DNA of 64,000 bases from Chionis minor (lineage: Eukaryota > Chordata > Aves > Charadriiformes > Chionididae), in NCBI GenBank assembly GCA_013398295.1, contig VZSF01003342.1, positions 539,041 to 603,040 of the forward strand, read 5' to 3'. The translations under genes were made by a program, and so were the position numbers. How positions within the stretch are numbered: position 1 is the stretch's first letter; each line of letters begins with the position of its first letter. This document shows, in pieces, positions 20,876 through 36,300 of the stretch. The notes beneath the pieces are model-generated. The model was given only the letters and a program-made list of their open reading frames with translations, was not told the origin of the DNA and ran no database searches.

Positions 20876-21785
20876 TAGAATCATAGAATCATAGAATTCT
20901 TTTGGTTGGAAGAGACCTTTAACATCATCAAGTCCAACTGTTAACCTAGCACTGCCAAGTTACCACTAAACCATGTCCCTCAGCACCACACCTTCAGGTC
21001 TTTTTAAATACCTCCAGGGATGGCCGCTCAACCACTGCCCTGGGCAGCCTGTTCCAATGCTTGACAACCCTTTCTGGGAAGACATTTTCCCTAATATCTA
21101 ATCTAAACCTGCCCTGGTGCAACTTGAGGCCATTTCCTCTTGTCCTATCACTTGTTACTTGGGAGAAGAGACTGACCTGCACCTCGCTACAACCTCTCTT
21201 CAAGTAGTTGTAGAGTGCGATAATGAGCCTCCTTTTTTCTAGACTAAACAACCCCATTTCCCTCAGCCAATCCTCAGAAGACTTGTGCTCTCACCAGCTT
21301 CACTGTCCTTCTCTGGACATGCTCCAGTACCTCAATGTCTGTCTTGTAGTGAGGGGCCCAAAACTGAACACAGTATTCGAGGTGGGGCCTCACCAGTGCT
21401 GAGTACAGCGGGACAATCACTGCTGTGGTCCTGCTCGCCACACTATTCCTGATACAAGCCAGGATGCTGGTGGCCTTCTTGGCCACCTGAGCACTCTGCT
21501 GGCTCACATTCAGCTGGCTGTCAACCAACACCCCCAGGTCCTTTTCTGCCAGGCAGCTTTCCAGCCACTCTTCCCCAAGCCTGTGGCATTGCATGGGTTT
21601 GTTGTGACCCATGGGCAAGTGCAGGACCCAGCACTTCGCATTGTTGAATCTCATACCACTGGCCTTGGTACATCAATCCAGCCTGTCCAGATCCCTCTGT
21701 AGAGCCATCCTACCCTCAAACAGATCAACACTGCCACCCAACTTGGTGTCATCTGCAAACTGACTGAGGGTGCACCTTACCAGGT
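20876..21785 (-). mobile_element. CR1 LINE fragment with reverse transcriptase C-terminus
   Basis: Minus-oriented CR1. The 3' tail at 20876 reads AGAATCATAGAATCATAG, followed by the standard 3' region. Broken frames between 20994 and 21790 encode the end of the reverse transcriptase, with the FADDTKL catalytic box near 21770 still intact, then [10 protein letters not shown] and [14 protein letters not shown]. The copy is 5'-truncated and interrupted by stops and frameshifts. Confidence 0.92.
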
Positions 21786-23439
21786 ACGATCTCCTGTGCT
21801 GTCCAAAGTGCACAACCCTGTGTGTGGCCGCTGTCATTCTGGGCTGGTATGCATTGCAGAACTGCACTGTGCCGAAACACAGCTGTAAATAGGAAAAGTA
21901 GCTGACATGATGCTCACCACAGCAGACCCTTATGAAGCAAATCTTATTCTGCATTATGTCAGCTAATCATGATTAAAACATGCTGGATCATAGCAGCTGG
22001 TTGGGAAGAATGCAAACCTGACTTGATATAGTTTACATGGAGCAGTCAGTTATGATCAGTGCTGCATCAGCTGAGCTGAACTGCTAAAACAGGGGCTGTA
22101 TTCAAGTTCTGTGGTTCACACAAGATGTGCCCTGTAACATGCTGTACTTGCCAGCTCCACAGGAAATAATAGCCACCCAGGCTTTCTCCAAATGCACAGA
22201 TACAACTGTGACAAATGCTCAAAATATTATCATGACAGGAAAACATAAGCTGAGCGGTATAAGCATGAGTCTCTAGCTAGATGCAAAACTCTGAATTGTA
22301 TTTTACCACAGTAATGTGAAAAGTACCTCACTACATCAAAGGTAAATGTTTGGCTCCCCTTTACTTGACTGGGAAATGTGAAAAAAAATCCCTCCCAGGT
22401 GAGCACTTTCCTTCAAGAGAATTTACAGTTGTTTGGGTAAACCTAGGGTAATGACTGAGAATAACTGCTATTTCACAAAGTAAGTTATGAGATGTTATTT
22501 CCCAGAAAAAAATTGGTTATGGCAAGCTTGCCAAGATAAACCGAAACTTATCTAGCATTAAGTTTATCAGATTTGCTATCCTGGAAAAAGAAAAATTAAA
22601 GAAAAAGTGCTTGATACACTAATACCAGGAGTGCTTACATAAAGTCTCTCTAAATTATATTTCCAAAAATGAGCTCAGTGGCAAAATTAGGGCTTACATG
22701 TCTTTTTTGCATAGAATACACAATTATTGGTATAAAAATTTTATAATTCCTACAAAAGACAGTGCCATTTCACTGCTCTGAGCTCTAGGTAAGTCCCTTC
22801 TTATTGCCCTGTGACACAGCTGGTTTAAGAACTGTTTCTGTATCCTGTCTGCCTACCTGCAAAAAAAGCAGGAAGCTGTGAGAAGATAATTTTTCTCTGT
22901 GAAAATGCTGCTAAGCAAGGACAAGGTTACTAACTTCATAATAAAACTCATCATTTTATTATAAATTTCATAATATGTATGAAATCCTGTGTAAATATAC
23001 CAAAAAGTTCAAGTACATTCAATAATGTACTTTCTGTAACTAATTCAATTCAGCTTTGTTTTTTAGGGGGCTTCAGGTCATCTTTAAATCAAATTAAATC
23101 AGAGCTTAAGCTAATAGATTCTTCGTTAAAAAAATCAGGAAATTAATTTTGCCCTTGAAGTGTAGGTCTTCATTTGCTTAAACTTTGTTATACCCTGTGG
23201 CATGGGATCTCCATGAATTCACACGTTCAAGTAGAGTCTCACAAAAAGATTGTATCTTGATTTAAGAAATTCAGATGGAAATCCATCATAGTCATTGATC
23301 ATCTGTGTGATCATGGTTGGAAGCTGTCTGTCTTCTAGTCAAAATTTGTCTGGCTTAGACTTGCAGCTATTGAACCTGTTTTATCTTTGCCTCCTAGATC
23401 AAAGACATGTCTATGATGAAATTTCTTTTCCCCATGAGG

Positions 23440-23730
23440 TTTTTCTCAACTGATCAAATCACCCCTTAAACCTTCTCTTTGATATGCTAAATAGTTTGAG
23501 CTCCTGGTCTATCTTGGTATAAAGCATGTTTTCCAACCCTTTAATCATTCTGCTCTTTTCTGAATATCCTCCAAGTTTTCAACATTCTATCTAAATTGAA
23601 CTTTATATAGTATTTCACTAGCAACTGCAGTAGTGCTGAATACAGGGGTAATACTGCCTTCCTGGTCAATAATTTATTTATGTGAACAGGATACTATTTA
23701 GCTTTTTGGCTGCAGAGTTTTAGTCTTAAT
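23440..23730 (-). mobile_element. Old CR1/L3-like LINE remnant
   Basis: Sequence such as AAATCACCCCTTAAACCTTC, TAATCATTCTGCTCTTTTCT and GCTGAATACAGGGGTAATAC follows the pattern of the CR1/L3 3' region, but is far more diverged than the copy 2 kb away. Boundaries are approximate. Confidence 0.6.
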
Positions 23731-25754
23731 TTGTCAGAGTCCTGGCTGCTCCACAGTGCCTTAGGTGCCTTAGCCATTCTGTTAAGAGCTTTCCAATTGC
23801 ATTTCTATATCCTGCTCCCAGTTGCTACTCAACAACCTTTCACTAAGCTACTGTGGCAGTGTTTTCTAGACCCTCTGTGGCACTATTTTTCCTTTGTTCT
23901 CATGCTGTTTTTCCTGTTGCTGTTATTGACATGATGTTACACCTGCAAACACATTATTGTTGCAGCAGGTACTCAGGGGAAGCAATTGTCTCTGGTGTGA
24001 GATTAACCCCTCTTTCTCCTTTTTCCTACCCCTTGCTTGTAGCTTTTGGTTTATGTTAGGTGACCTAATAACATGCATGTACGAGTTTAAAAGCCAGACA
24101 GCCATGCAGCACTGTCCCTGATTCAAAATGCATTCCAATTAGTGCTAATAGCACTGTAAGCAGGAACAACCTGTAGGGAGTTTGAGAAGGTGCTACTGAA
24201 AAACACGTGGTTGCTATGGGGAAAGTGTTATGGAGCAATCACTGCTTCACTGGAAAGGATACCCAGGGGAGGAGACTCACCTGGGAACCCCACCACTTCT
24301 CTTCACAGCTGGCTGCTGTAGTCAGTTTTCCCTTTCCCCTTCCCTTTTCTTCCTCTCTCCCCTTTAGTTCTTATTTTTCTCTGAAAGTAACTTTCACTGT
24401 TAGAGATTATGCATACAGTCAGCTACAGTCTTTATGCACCTGTCTCAACATGAATGGTGCAGCACTGATTTTTAGTATTAGGGATCTTAGATTTGTAACC
24501 ACACATATAACTGTACTGAAACACATTTCTTTTTATTTATTCTCAGTTTGCCAGACTGCTCTGTATCAGCAGAAGTGGCTGGAAAATCATACTTTGGGAA
24601 ATTATTGGAATGGAAAGATGCATCAAAACAACTTCTGAAGAGGTTTGTCTGAGATTGCTACTATTCAAGGTTTTAACTAATCTAGATGATGGAAGAACAC
24701 ATCAAATTTGCAAATGATAGTGCTGATAAGGATGGCGGTGAGTTTGAGGAAGTAATTGCACTTTAAAAGATCCAGGACAGTTATAGAGATGGTCTGAAAA
24801 AATAGGGTGCTGTTCAGGCTGGAACAATGAACTGCGCAAATACGAAGTGGGAGCTCAGTGAGGTAAAAGTCTGTAGAAGATTGAGGAAGCAGGTAGAGCA
24901 CAAGCTGAACAGGATTTAATGATGCTATGATTGTAAACAACAGCAAGTCCTAACCTAGGATATATAAAGCAGAAGTAAAGTTACTATGCTACCACATAAT
25001 CCTTCTTTTCTACTTGTATGCCTCACGTAGAGGAGAAATACTTAGATGGGTTACTGCACTTCAAGAAGGATGTTTATGAACAAGAAAGGATCCAGTTGAG
25101 AGATCAAGATCCAGCAAATAAATAGTAGGAGAAAAATGACAATGATCTAGGTTGCTTAGCATACAAAAAGAAGCCTCTAAGCTGAGGGAACAGGGCATGG
25201 TGACAGAAGAGTACTCTCTAAATACCTCAGAGACAGTGGTTAATGATAAGGCATAATTTGGTTTTGATGCCTGTGGTGAAGTTAATAAGGACAATGCGTT
25301 TAAATTGCAGCAGGAAAGTTTGTTAGACCTTAAAAAAACTCCTTTCTAATAATCAGGATAGCACAAGAATGGGTAGATGACAAAAACACTGAATGTGAGA
25401 AGTCTCTGACATCTGTCAGAAATAACATAGCGGCCTGGTGCTGATCTTATTTTGGAGTATGGGAATGGAAATGTTTAAGACTATCAAGTAATTTTAAGAA
25501 TTCCTTTGGACCTCTTTCCATCTCAGAGGAGATGTGGATTTGGCAGAGGGAGCTGAGAAAAAGAGCTGAACCAAGCGGAGAGACCATGTTCCTTGTTTCG
25601 TCTTCCATGCCAGCCTTTGGAACAGATCTATGAGAGACAGAAAACACTTCTCCTGCTCTGCCTTAAATGAATGTATCATCCCTTCCCCTCCTTATTTCTG
25701 AGAACTGGGTCAGCCACAAATCACTTGAATAAGAATTATGCTGACAATACTTAC

Positions 25755-26027
25755 TTTCATCTTCAATGTACCCCTTCCAGTCAAATGGAGTCACTGTTGA
25801 ATTAACCAATGTACCATTTTCACCCATGGTGCTGTTTAGCTGGGAAGTAATATTTGTTTCCAGAGTAAAATTTTCTGGAGGCCACTGCAGGCATTTATTC
25901 CTCAAGTTGCCCATGAACAGCTGCAGCCCTATTAGTGCAAATACACTCAGACAAAACACAGTCAGGATCATAACATCCGAGAGCTTCTTCACAGATTGAA
26001 TTAGGGCTCCCACGATAGTCTTCAGGC
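25755..26027 (-). CDS. SCN1A: SCN1A coding exon 6: domain I S4-S5 linker, S5 and extracellular turret
   Basis: 273 bases (residues about 233-324). Encodes [20 protein letters not shown], the S4-S5 linker, then S5 ([20 protein letters not shown]) and the start of the extracellular loop before the pore. Five N-glycosylation sequons (NFT, NIT, NST, NGT, NST) fall within about 30 residues of the loop, the most divergent part of the family. Acceptor ATTTGCAG, donor GTAAGT; the last base, A, starts a Ser codon finished in exon 7. Confidence 0.95.
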
Positions 26028-28659
<2,632 letters not shown>

Positions 28660-29264
28660 TCATACAATATCACATCAGCCATGGGTTTTAAAGACACCAA
28701 AATATTGCCACTTAACACAAATCTTTTAGACTTTGGTAAACATTGCACACTTGTTTTGCTTAAGCTGGTGGTTTTCAAATTAGCACATTAAACTTAAATA
28801 TTAGTTGTGATTTGTTGATGTTCTGATGTTGATTTGTTGATGACCTCATGTTTTGTTTTCAGCGGGTACTGAAAGGCGAAGGGGACAGCTGTCATGCCTG
28901 GGAATAAAGTGTGCTGAGCAACAACCAAAACCGAAATAACTTGTAGAAGAGTAATATTTTACTTAAGTACCTGACATGACTGAATAAGCATTAGTCTTTC
29001 ACTTCTACAGTTTTGGTACTAAACTCAACACCTGGCATATGTAAGGTAAAAAAAGTTTATCCTATTTACCATGAGTCAGAGTTGTAGAGAAAGCACATAC
29101 CACCCCAGCACCCAGCACAGCCAGTCTGTCAAAAACACAGAAACAAACCACAGAATACTGTTTTTAATTGCTGAAGTGACTGTATTCCATGTTTCCCTGT
29201 CACTCACTCAGCAGTACATGCTTCAGTCAGTGAATCAGAAATCCATAGAGAGCTCACAGATTAG

Positions 29265-29346
29265 GGTGAATCATTTTCCAACAGTATGTTGTGGCGCTCT
29301 CAAAAGGTGAATCATTTTCCAATAGTATGTTTGGGCTCTCTCAAAA
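29265..29346. repeat. Two-copy 41-base tandem repeat
   Basis: Both copies begin GGTGAATCATTTTCCAA and run to CTCTCAAAA; the second differs at several bases. Lies in the U12-type intron 2. Confidence 0.85.
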
Positions 29347-29913
29347 CATGTTAGCAGCAAAAGAGGCATCTATTGTTCTACCAAAGATATAATTTAAAAA
29401 TGGTGTAACAGTACCTTGTGGTAAATTGCTTGAAAAGCATGGAAAACTGGTGAAGATTAGAATGAAAATTAATTTTTATTTAGAGTTCCAGCAAGGAACA
29501 ATTAGGTATTCCTGGACTATGAAACCCAGACTAACAGCTCAAATGGAGGGGCTGTGGTAGGGAGGTGGGACAGTCCACTGGGGCTTCATTACACCCAATC
29601 TAATGTTCTTGGTTTACAAGATCACTGGCTCTACAAACAGTGCGGTCCTTCCTTTTCATGGCAATAAAGTAAATCCAATTATTCAAACGTTTGGAAATAC
29701 TGAAGTAACCAAACTAGACTAAAACCTGACTCAAAATGGCCACATGGTGGCAGCAAAAAATAAGACCCGCTACACTTTTATGCCAAACGGTAAACTCTAT
29801 TTTTTCCCCTAGTCATCTCTCTAAATGACGTGTTCCTTAAAAATAGTTGTGTCAGTTGCGTCAACATAGCCGGCAAACAAGTTATCTTAAACTGAAGAAA
29901 GCCATTTAAAGAT

Positions 29914-29943
29914 AAACTTGTATATAATAAACTTGTATATAAT
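29914..29943. repeat. Two-copy 15-base tandem repeat
   Basis: AAACTTGTATATAAT occurs twice in direct succession. Confidence 0.85.
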
Positions 29944-31906
29944 ATCCCAGGATTTTGGTTGGTTTTTTTGTTTGTTTGGTTTTGGTTTTTTTTTAAATCA
30001 AGTATGTAGCATTTTGTTGTTTGGGGTACATTTTTATGCCACGGATGAAAAAAAAGAACCAAACAAAACCCCAACCCTTCCCTCTAGCTGAAGGAGGAAT
30101 AGGAGAAGTAACATCTCAGCCTAAAATTTGCAGAAAATTCGTGCAAACATTAAGATCATCACTTATAGCTGCTGAACAATTCAAACTAGAGCATACCATT
30201 TCAAGTAAACATTCATATCACAGGGAAGGATTTAGCTCCCTGATTCCCATAGATAGGTACGTGACCTTTGTCTACATGTCTAATCAAGCAGTGAATAATT
30301 GTGATATCTTTCATTAAGTGACTTAACTCGTGTTTGAAGATGTTTTGATGTTGTCATACAAGTTCTGTCCAATAAAAATTGTTGTTCAGTGGCTCAGAAT
30401 AAATGATTAGAATGCCTTGCAGTTCTTGTCCTCCCAGTCCATAGACAGCTCTAAAGAGTCTGACTTAATATAATTGGGGAATTCCTTTAAATAAGGAGAC
30501 TCCATTTTGGTAGTTGAAAAACTTGGAGATGCCTGGCTGCAGCTTCAGTAGTCTCATAAAACTGTTAAAGTGGTGGAATGTCCTCTTAGAGAGCTGTGTA
30601 TTATCTGTTTACAGACAGGCATAATTCATAACAAAGTAAGATCCTTGCGCGTTGCTTGCTCTGTACGTTACTCGCCACATCTGTGACCTGCATAGCCAAA
30701 GTGCTGTTCACTCTCAAAAGGACCAGATGCTTAATAAGGCCTAACATTTTTTTAAATCTAAACTCTGGCCATGTTTTCCCTTATAGGAATCTTAAACATA
30801 ACCAACCCATTCAATGTCTGTGCCTCTCTTCCTTCTTCTCCCACATTTTGAGTGTTTGATTTACAACCTCAACATTCCCTTAATTTACTTATGTTCTAAA
30901 ATAATTCAACTATACACATAGGTAAACAATTCTGACATATGATGACTTCTTAATGGAAATATACTGTTTTTTTCATGCTCTTCCCATATAGGCAAGCAGT
31001 AGGGTTAGAGGCGCTATACAGCTTCAAGCTAATCAATTATTGGAACAGCTGAAGTTTCTTATCACCTGTGTGGACTTGGTGAAAGACGAAGATGGGGAAA
31101 AAGAAATGTTGCCACTTGGTTTCACAGATGCCTTCTGGCAGTCAGGCCACACTGAGTAACTCCTTGCACTCTGCAGCTCCAGCTGCTGCCACCTCTCTTT
31201 TATTTTGTCTGCCCAACTCCCCCCTCTATTCTTACGTTTTCATGATTTCCTAATAATTGTCTGTCCATTTCCCATTGCTCAGTTCCACGCCCCCTCAGTT
31301 CCATGCTCTATCTTAGCTTGAGTCAGGCAGGCAAAAGGGAAAGAAAGAAAAAAAAAAAGGCAGAATACCAGGAGGTGAGTCAGCAGAGCATGACAGAGAG
31401 AAATTCATGCTGTTACCAGTTCCTGTATCTGGTATTGCAATAGGTACTGGCAGTGAGGAAGAATAATTCCAGGGAAAGTCTCTGAGCACTGGGAAGAGAC
31501 ACAATTTCTTTGCAGAGGGAGCAAAGTCTGACCACGTGTTCTGGGCACATGTGATGACCCTATATAGAGGTACAGAGACTTTGGAGGACGTACAGATGAA
31601 GGTTTTCCAACTGATGTACCAATTTCATTGTGCTCAACACACATCTTTCATACTGGAAGTGAAAGGCACAGTTCTCTTACAAAGGCCAAAATGCCAAACA
31701 CCCACCTCAAAATGTGAGTGCAGTAGAGCTAATCAATAAAAGTCAGAAGAGAAGATCATTAAAAATAAGAAGCAACATTACTCCCTAAACTTTTCCTTAC
31801 AGGTGACTAACCTTTTATAAGTAGCTGAAATCTAAACTGCGTTATGGAACATACTATGTGGTTCTCAGATAAACACATTCATATTTGCAGTGTTTGTACT
31901 ATACTG

Positions 31907-31943
31907 AATAATAATAACAATAATAATAGTAATAATAATAATA
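31907..31943. repeat. Interrupted AAT microsatellite
   Basis: AAT triplets with single interruptions (AAC, AGT) over about 37 bases in intron 2. Confidence 0.9.
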
Positions 31944-33220
31944 TGTATGCATATATTCTTATGTTTAAGTTTAAAAAAAAAAATATCTCACAACCCTACT
32001 CTGTATCTAAGATAAAATTAGCCCATCCCAAAGTTGGCTGCTTGGAAAAGAAATCAGTCCATATAGTGAAAGGAAACCTCCTCCTACAATAGAGCTAAAT
32101 TACATGATCACGCAACAGGATCAGACAGTAGGAAAAATATTGGAATTGCATACTGTTTATTATAATTGCTTTTGTTCTGACTGCCATCAAGACCAGCTGG
32201 ATACTCTTTGAACACAATTAGGAGGAACTTAAAATGAAAACCAAGCTCAGTAATCAGTACACTGGTAAAAAATGTTATGCACAACTAGCACAGATGCAGG
32301 GTTGGAAGGTATTGTAAACCAGTTTCTAACTTGAATGGAAGAGCATTTATTAGAGCCTTGAATCTGACAGTCTTTGGCTGCTTTTTCTCACCATCACCAG
32401 TGCTGTGTTCATAGGTCTCTGTCAGGTCCCTTAGCTACTGTCCCAAATGCTCCCTGACTCCTCTCCAGGCACCTTTCTCCCCTTCTCTCTCCGCTTTAAC
32501 TTCCAGGGAGCTCAGAGGAAAAGGTCTTCTGAGTCAACGGCAATCTGCACATACAGATGCTTTGCAGACCGCCTGCAGGACTGCTGCCTATGCTTTCTGG
32601 CAATATACTAAATTTGGCAGAGGCTTATGGTGCAAGTGGGCAGGTTTGGGAATGTGAGATTAAGCATGCATGAACCCAGCTTACATACAGGCTGCCACAA
32701 CAGACTATAAAGCTGGTCTTGAGGGCAGCTTCAGAAGGACCCCTAAAAGGGAATATAAACATACACCTGAGCTAGCTGTTCCCAAGCAGTTGCATATCTG
32801 CCTAATTACTTGCAAAACTGAGAGCTACTCTGGACTTTGTGGCACAAACTAAAGTTTTTTCTTTTTAAAGATGTAATTATTTTATGAATAGGCTTCATAC
32901 TGCAAAAAAGAATTTGGGATGCAAAAAATTTCAATTTTAAAATAAACCTGAAGAAACTTTTCTGAAAAATTGATCGAGATGGATTCTTGAATTGTAGATT
33001 TGTACAGCAAAAGTATAGAAATTCAACAGAATAACTAAAACACATCTGTATGATATATACATATTTTCTAGTATTTATAAAACCTTACCGTAAGTCTTCC
33101 ACTGTAAAGGAAAAATAAAATTAACGGCCTTTACAAGAAGAAAAACTTTATTTACAATGAAATAGAAAGAGTTATGACTTTTCTTTATTTCAGTGTGTAA
33201 CACTTTGAACCACCATTGAA

Positions 33221-33229
33221 AAAGGATAT
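33221..33229 (-). promoter_or_regulatory. SCN1A: U12-type AT-AC 5' splice site of intron 2
   Basis: The minus strand reads ATATCCTTT directly after exon 2, a full match to the AT-AC U12 donor consensus. No GT in the right phase is available at this junction. Minor-spliceosome AT-AC introns at this position are known in vertebrate sodium channel genes. Confidence 0.93.
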
Positions 33230-33348
33230 GAATGTACCAAAATTTTAATAGCTATTTTTCTAAGAGGATTGAAGGGAGTTAAAATGTACAGGGCAGAGGT
33301 GGCACTGAATCGGAAGATTGCTTTCCCTTTATTCAATACTATAAAGGT
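33230..33348 (-). CDS. SCN1A: SCN1A coding exon 2: approach to domain I S1
   Basis: 119 bases encoding [20 protein letters not shown] through KILVHS (residues 90 to about 129), the segment leading from the N-terminus into S1 of domain I. The acceptor is TTTTTCAG. The exon ends after two bases of a Ser codon, and the next bases are ATATCCTTT, a U12-type AT-AC donor rather than GT. Its length equals that of the mammalian exon as I remember it. Confidence 0.96.
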
Positions 33349-36300
33349 CTGAAAAAGAGAAAGAAAAGACATTTGATAAGCATGTATTCACTGTAGACAG
33401 TAATTTTAAAACTGGTCCTAGTGACCAGTCAGCAAAATTGTAACTTTTTGAATAGCTAAGAACAAAACCCATGACTCATTTTGAAAATAAAACCTATTTC
33501 CAGTACTTACCTGATGTGCCTGACATGAAAATATAATTCTAAATACGGAACATTCAATTCATAAACATTTTAATAATACTTCATTAAACAACCTCAGCAG
33601 AGTAATATGATACACTTACATGATGAGTCTCTTGTAAAAAAGGTGCAGAAATGTTTAACTATCATTATAATTTTATTTGTGCTTTCCCGCGGAAAACTTT
33701 CTCTTCCTCTTTGAAATACCATAGGCAGGGAAATCTTACCTGCAGATTTTAATGATGTGTTAGTAAGAGAAATCCTTACAGAAACTGATTTAATAATACT
33801 ATATAGGCTGAAAGCTTGTCTATTTTTCTCAAACAAATCCATGAGCCAACTATAGATGGTATGAGAGCGAACCCTACAAACATGGCTTTGCTTCCACTGT
33901 AGCCATCATGGATGCAACAGCACTAAAACTGCAGCACAGGAAATGTGGACTGTCAGGTTTCTTTGTGGCACTAAAGTGCTCTTCAACTGCAAGATCAATC
34001 AGGAAAGAATGAAAAACACTGCAGAAGGAAGGCTCAGTAATTCAGAAGAGAGCTGCATGCAGTGGAAGGATTTTAGCCTAAATTCAAACTGAATTAAAAG
34101 TATTGAAGCATTAGCATCTGCCTAAGAGAAATGTCCAAAATTGTTTAAGTTTTTTTTGTTTTGTTTTCTCAGAGTTACATATTTCATAAACAAGCTATGA
34201 TAAAGTCCCTTGTTTTTCATTGCAGGTGAAGTGAGCTGTAAAATAGAATGCCAGTGGAAGTGTGGGAAAGAGTATCTTGGTCTCTTCTGGTGTCCGTGAC
34301 ATCGAGCATGGCTTCAAGACTGCAAGCAAGTGGACTACAAGGCTATTTCTGGGAAGGCTGGCAGACAAAATACACCGAGAAGTTTCAAGAAGGACCATTC
34401 TTCAGTCTACTTAGATTTGGGAAATTAATTATGTATAGACCACGAAGTACAGATACAAATCTCAAGGAGCACCGAGGTGGAGAGAGATGTGGAGGTGATG
34501 GTTTCCACCAGTCTGTGACAGATACCAAGTATCTACCAAGGCAGAGGAGAAGCACAGATTAAACTCTGGGGAGAAGCTGCCCCAGTCCCAACTCACTTGC
34601 TGGCTTCTTCCCTGAGCTGTCTCTCTCTGTCATAGCTCTCCACAGCAAACCTTCTTACACAGACCAAACCCCTCAAGAGTAAGGAACAATAACAGTGAGA
34701 CTTTATATTGTCTTGAGTACAAACTCAAGATGTGTAGAAATGGTGTAAGATAGGTATTTGATTTCCCCACTTCTGCGCAGAAATGGAGAAACTGTATATG
34801 AAACTGTGGACAGTGGGATAAAGCCTGAGCTAATGTTTCCAAATTACACTTCCAGTTATGGATTACAGATAACGACAACCTTCAAAGCGTATCTGCAGAT
34901 GACCCGACCTTAAATGAAGCTTTCATTTTAAATACTGAAGTAAGCAAGCAGATGAATTATTTTTTGGCACAATGTTTTAAAGCCTCACACACCAAGGGGG
35001 AAGGTGAGTTTCCCCTCCCAGGTCTGTCCCCAGCCCCCAGGACTCACAGCTAAGAAGCCTCCAGCTCATGCTCTTGGCTTTTGTAGCTATGAGGTAGTTG
35101 ACAAAATACATTAAAAATCACACTGTCTCCTAGCTTTGTGTCTAAGACCACACCACCTACATTTAGTCAACCTACATTTTTTTTAAAAATTTTTGAACAC
35201 AAGCATATTAAACATATATCTCTTTTCTAATGTGCCTTATGGAAAATAACAGCATGCTGGCACAGCTCCAGTTTCAGTTGGAAGCTGCTGCTATTTTAGC
35301 TGTTCTACTTTCTGCTGCCCTGCAAAAGCAGAACCAACAAGACATAAATTCCCTACCTCAGTTTTAATTTTTTGCTCAAAGAATCTTTGTGACTGGAGCC
35401 TTCAGAATGACTTTGTTGGTCCTCTGACTTCCAGCCTTAAACATGAACTAAAATTGTATCTTATCTCTGAAGAAGAATTTTCATTAAAAAAATTACAGAT
35501 AACAGCTGATCTCCAACCCCTGTGTAAGCTTCCCTCCCTGGTAAGCCTGCTATATCTCACTCCAGCCTCAACCCAGATGTAAGCCAATGCATAGGCAATG
35601 TGGATGAACATGAAGTGTTGTACCCAAAGCTGCCAGGACAAAGTAGACATACACTGAGAAAAGCTAAATAAATTCTAAACAAATTGTAAGATTAAGCTTC
35701 GTATATGAAGGATTATGTATACTTTTCAGGGCTTAGGGTTTATAGAGTGCTTTAATCATTTTTTTAAAGACAGGAAACCTGCTCACACTCAAAGTATTCG
35801 ACTGTGAATATAAATTCAAAGAAATCCCTAGAGAGAAGTCCCTGATTTGCCACTTTTGCATCTGTAACCTGGATCCCAGTTCTGTAACTTCTGCCATATT
35901 TGATATAAACCCAGAAACTGCGTTCTTAGCAGGGCAAAGAAAGAGGAGGGATATTTTGAGAAGTTGTAGCTAAGAGGGAAGAAGAGCCCATACCAAACAA
36001 AGATACAGTCTCTGAGAACCTCTTGGGAAAAAGAGTCCCCAAAACCTTTTTTCTCCTCTCCTTTCTACCCATAGCTTTAAATGTAGCTTCTCGAAGGCTA
36101 CGTTTAGCAGGCTGACTGCTACTCCATTGCATTTCCACTTCCTACAGTTAAATACCATCTAAAACCTCATAGGACCTTCTGAAAGGCAAGAGGTGACATA
36201 TTGTTGAGCTGAGTCCTTAGCTTTTTGGGAAAAGCCCCTGGGACAGCTAGAACAAGAGACTCGTGGCATATTGGAAGTTGGCTCTTTTTTTTTGTTTTTT

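Larger units (their letters stand above)
19332..25754 (-). other. SCN1A: Intron 6
   Basis: 6423 bases. Contains a CR1 copy with reverse transcriptase remains (20876-21785), an older CR1-like remnant (23440-23730) and a possible ancient repeat (20305-20500). No other exon-like sequence was seen. Confidence 0.85.

Noticed and set aside
33221..33235. Sequencing error or pseudogenisation at the exon 2 boundary because no GT is present
   Set aside because: The bases are a perfect U12 AT-AC donor and a matching branch site and AC end precede exon 3.
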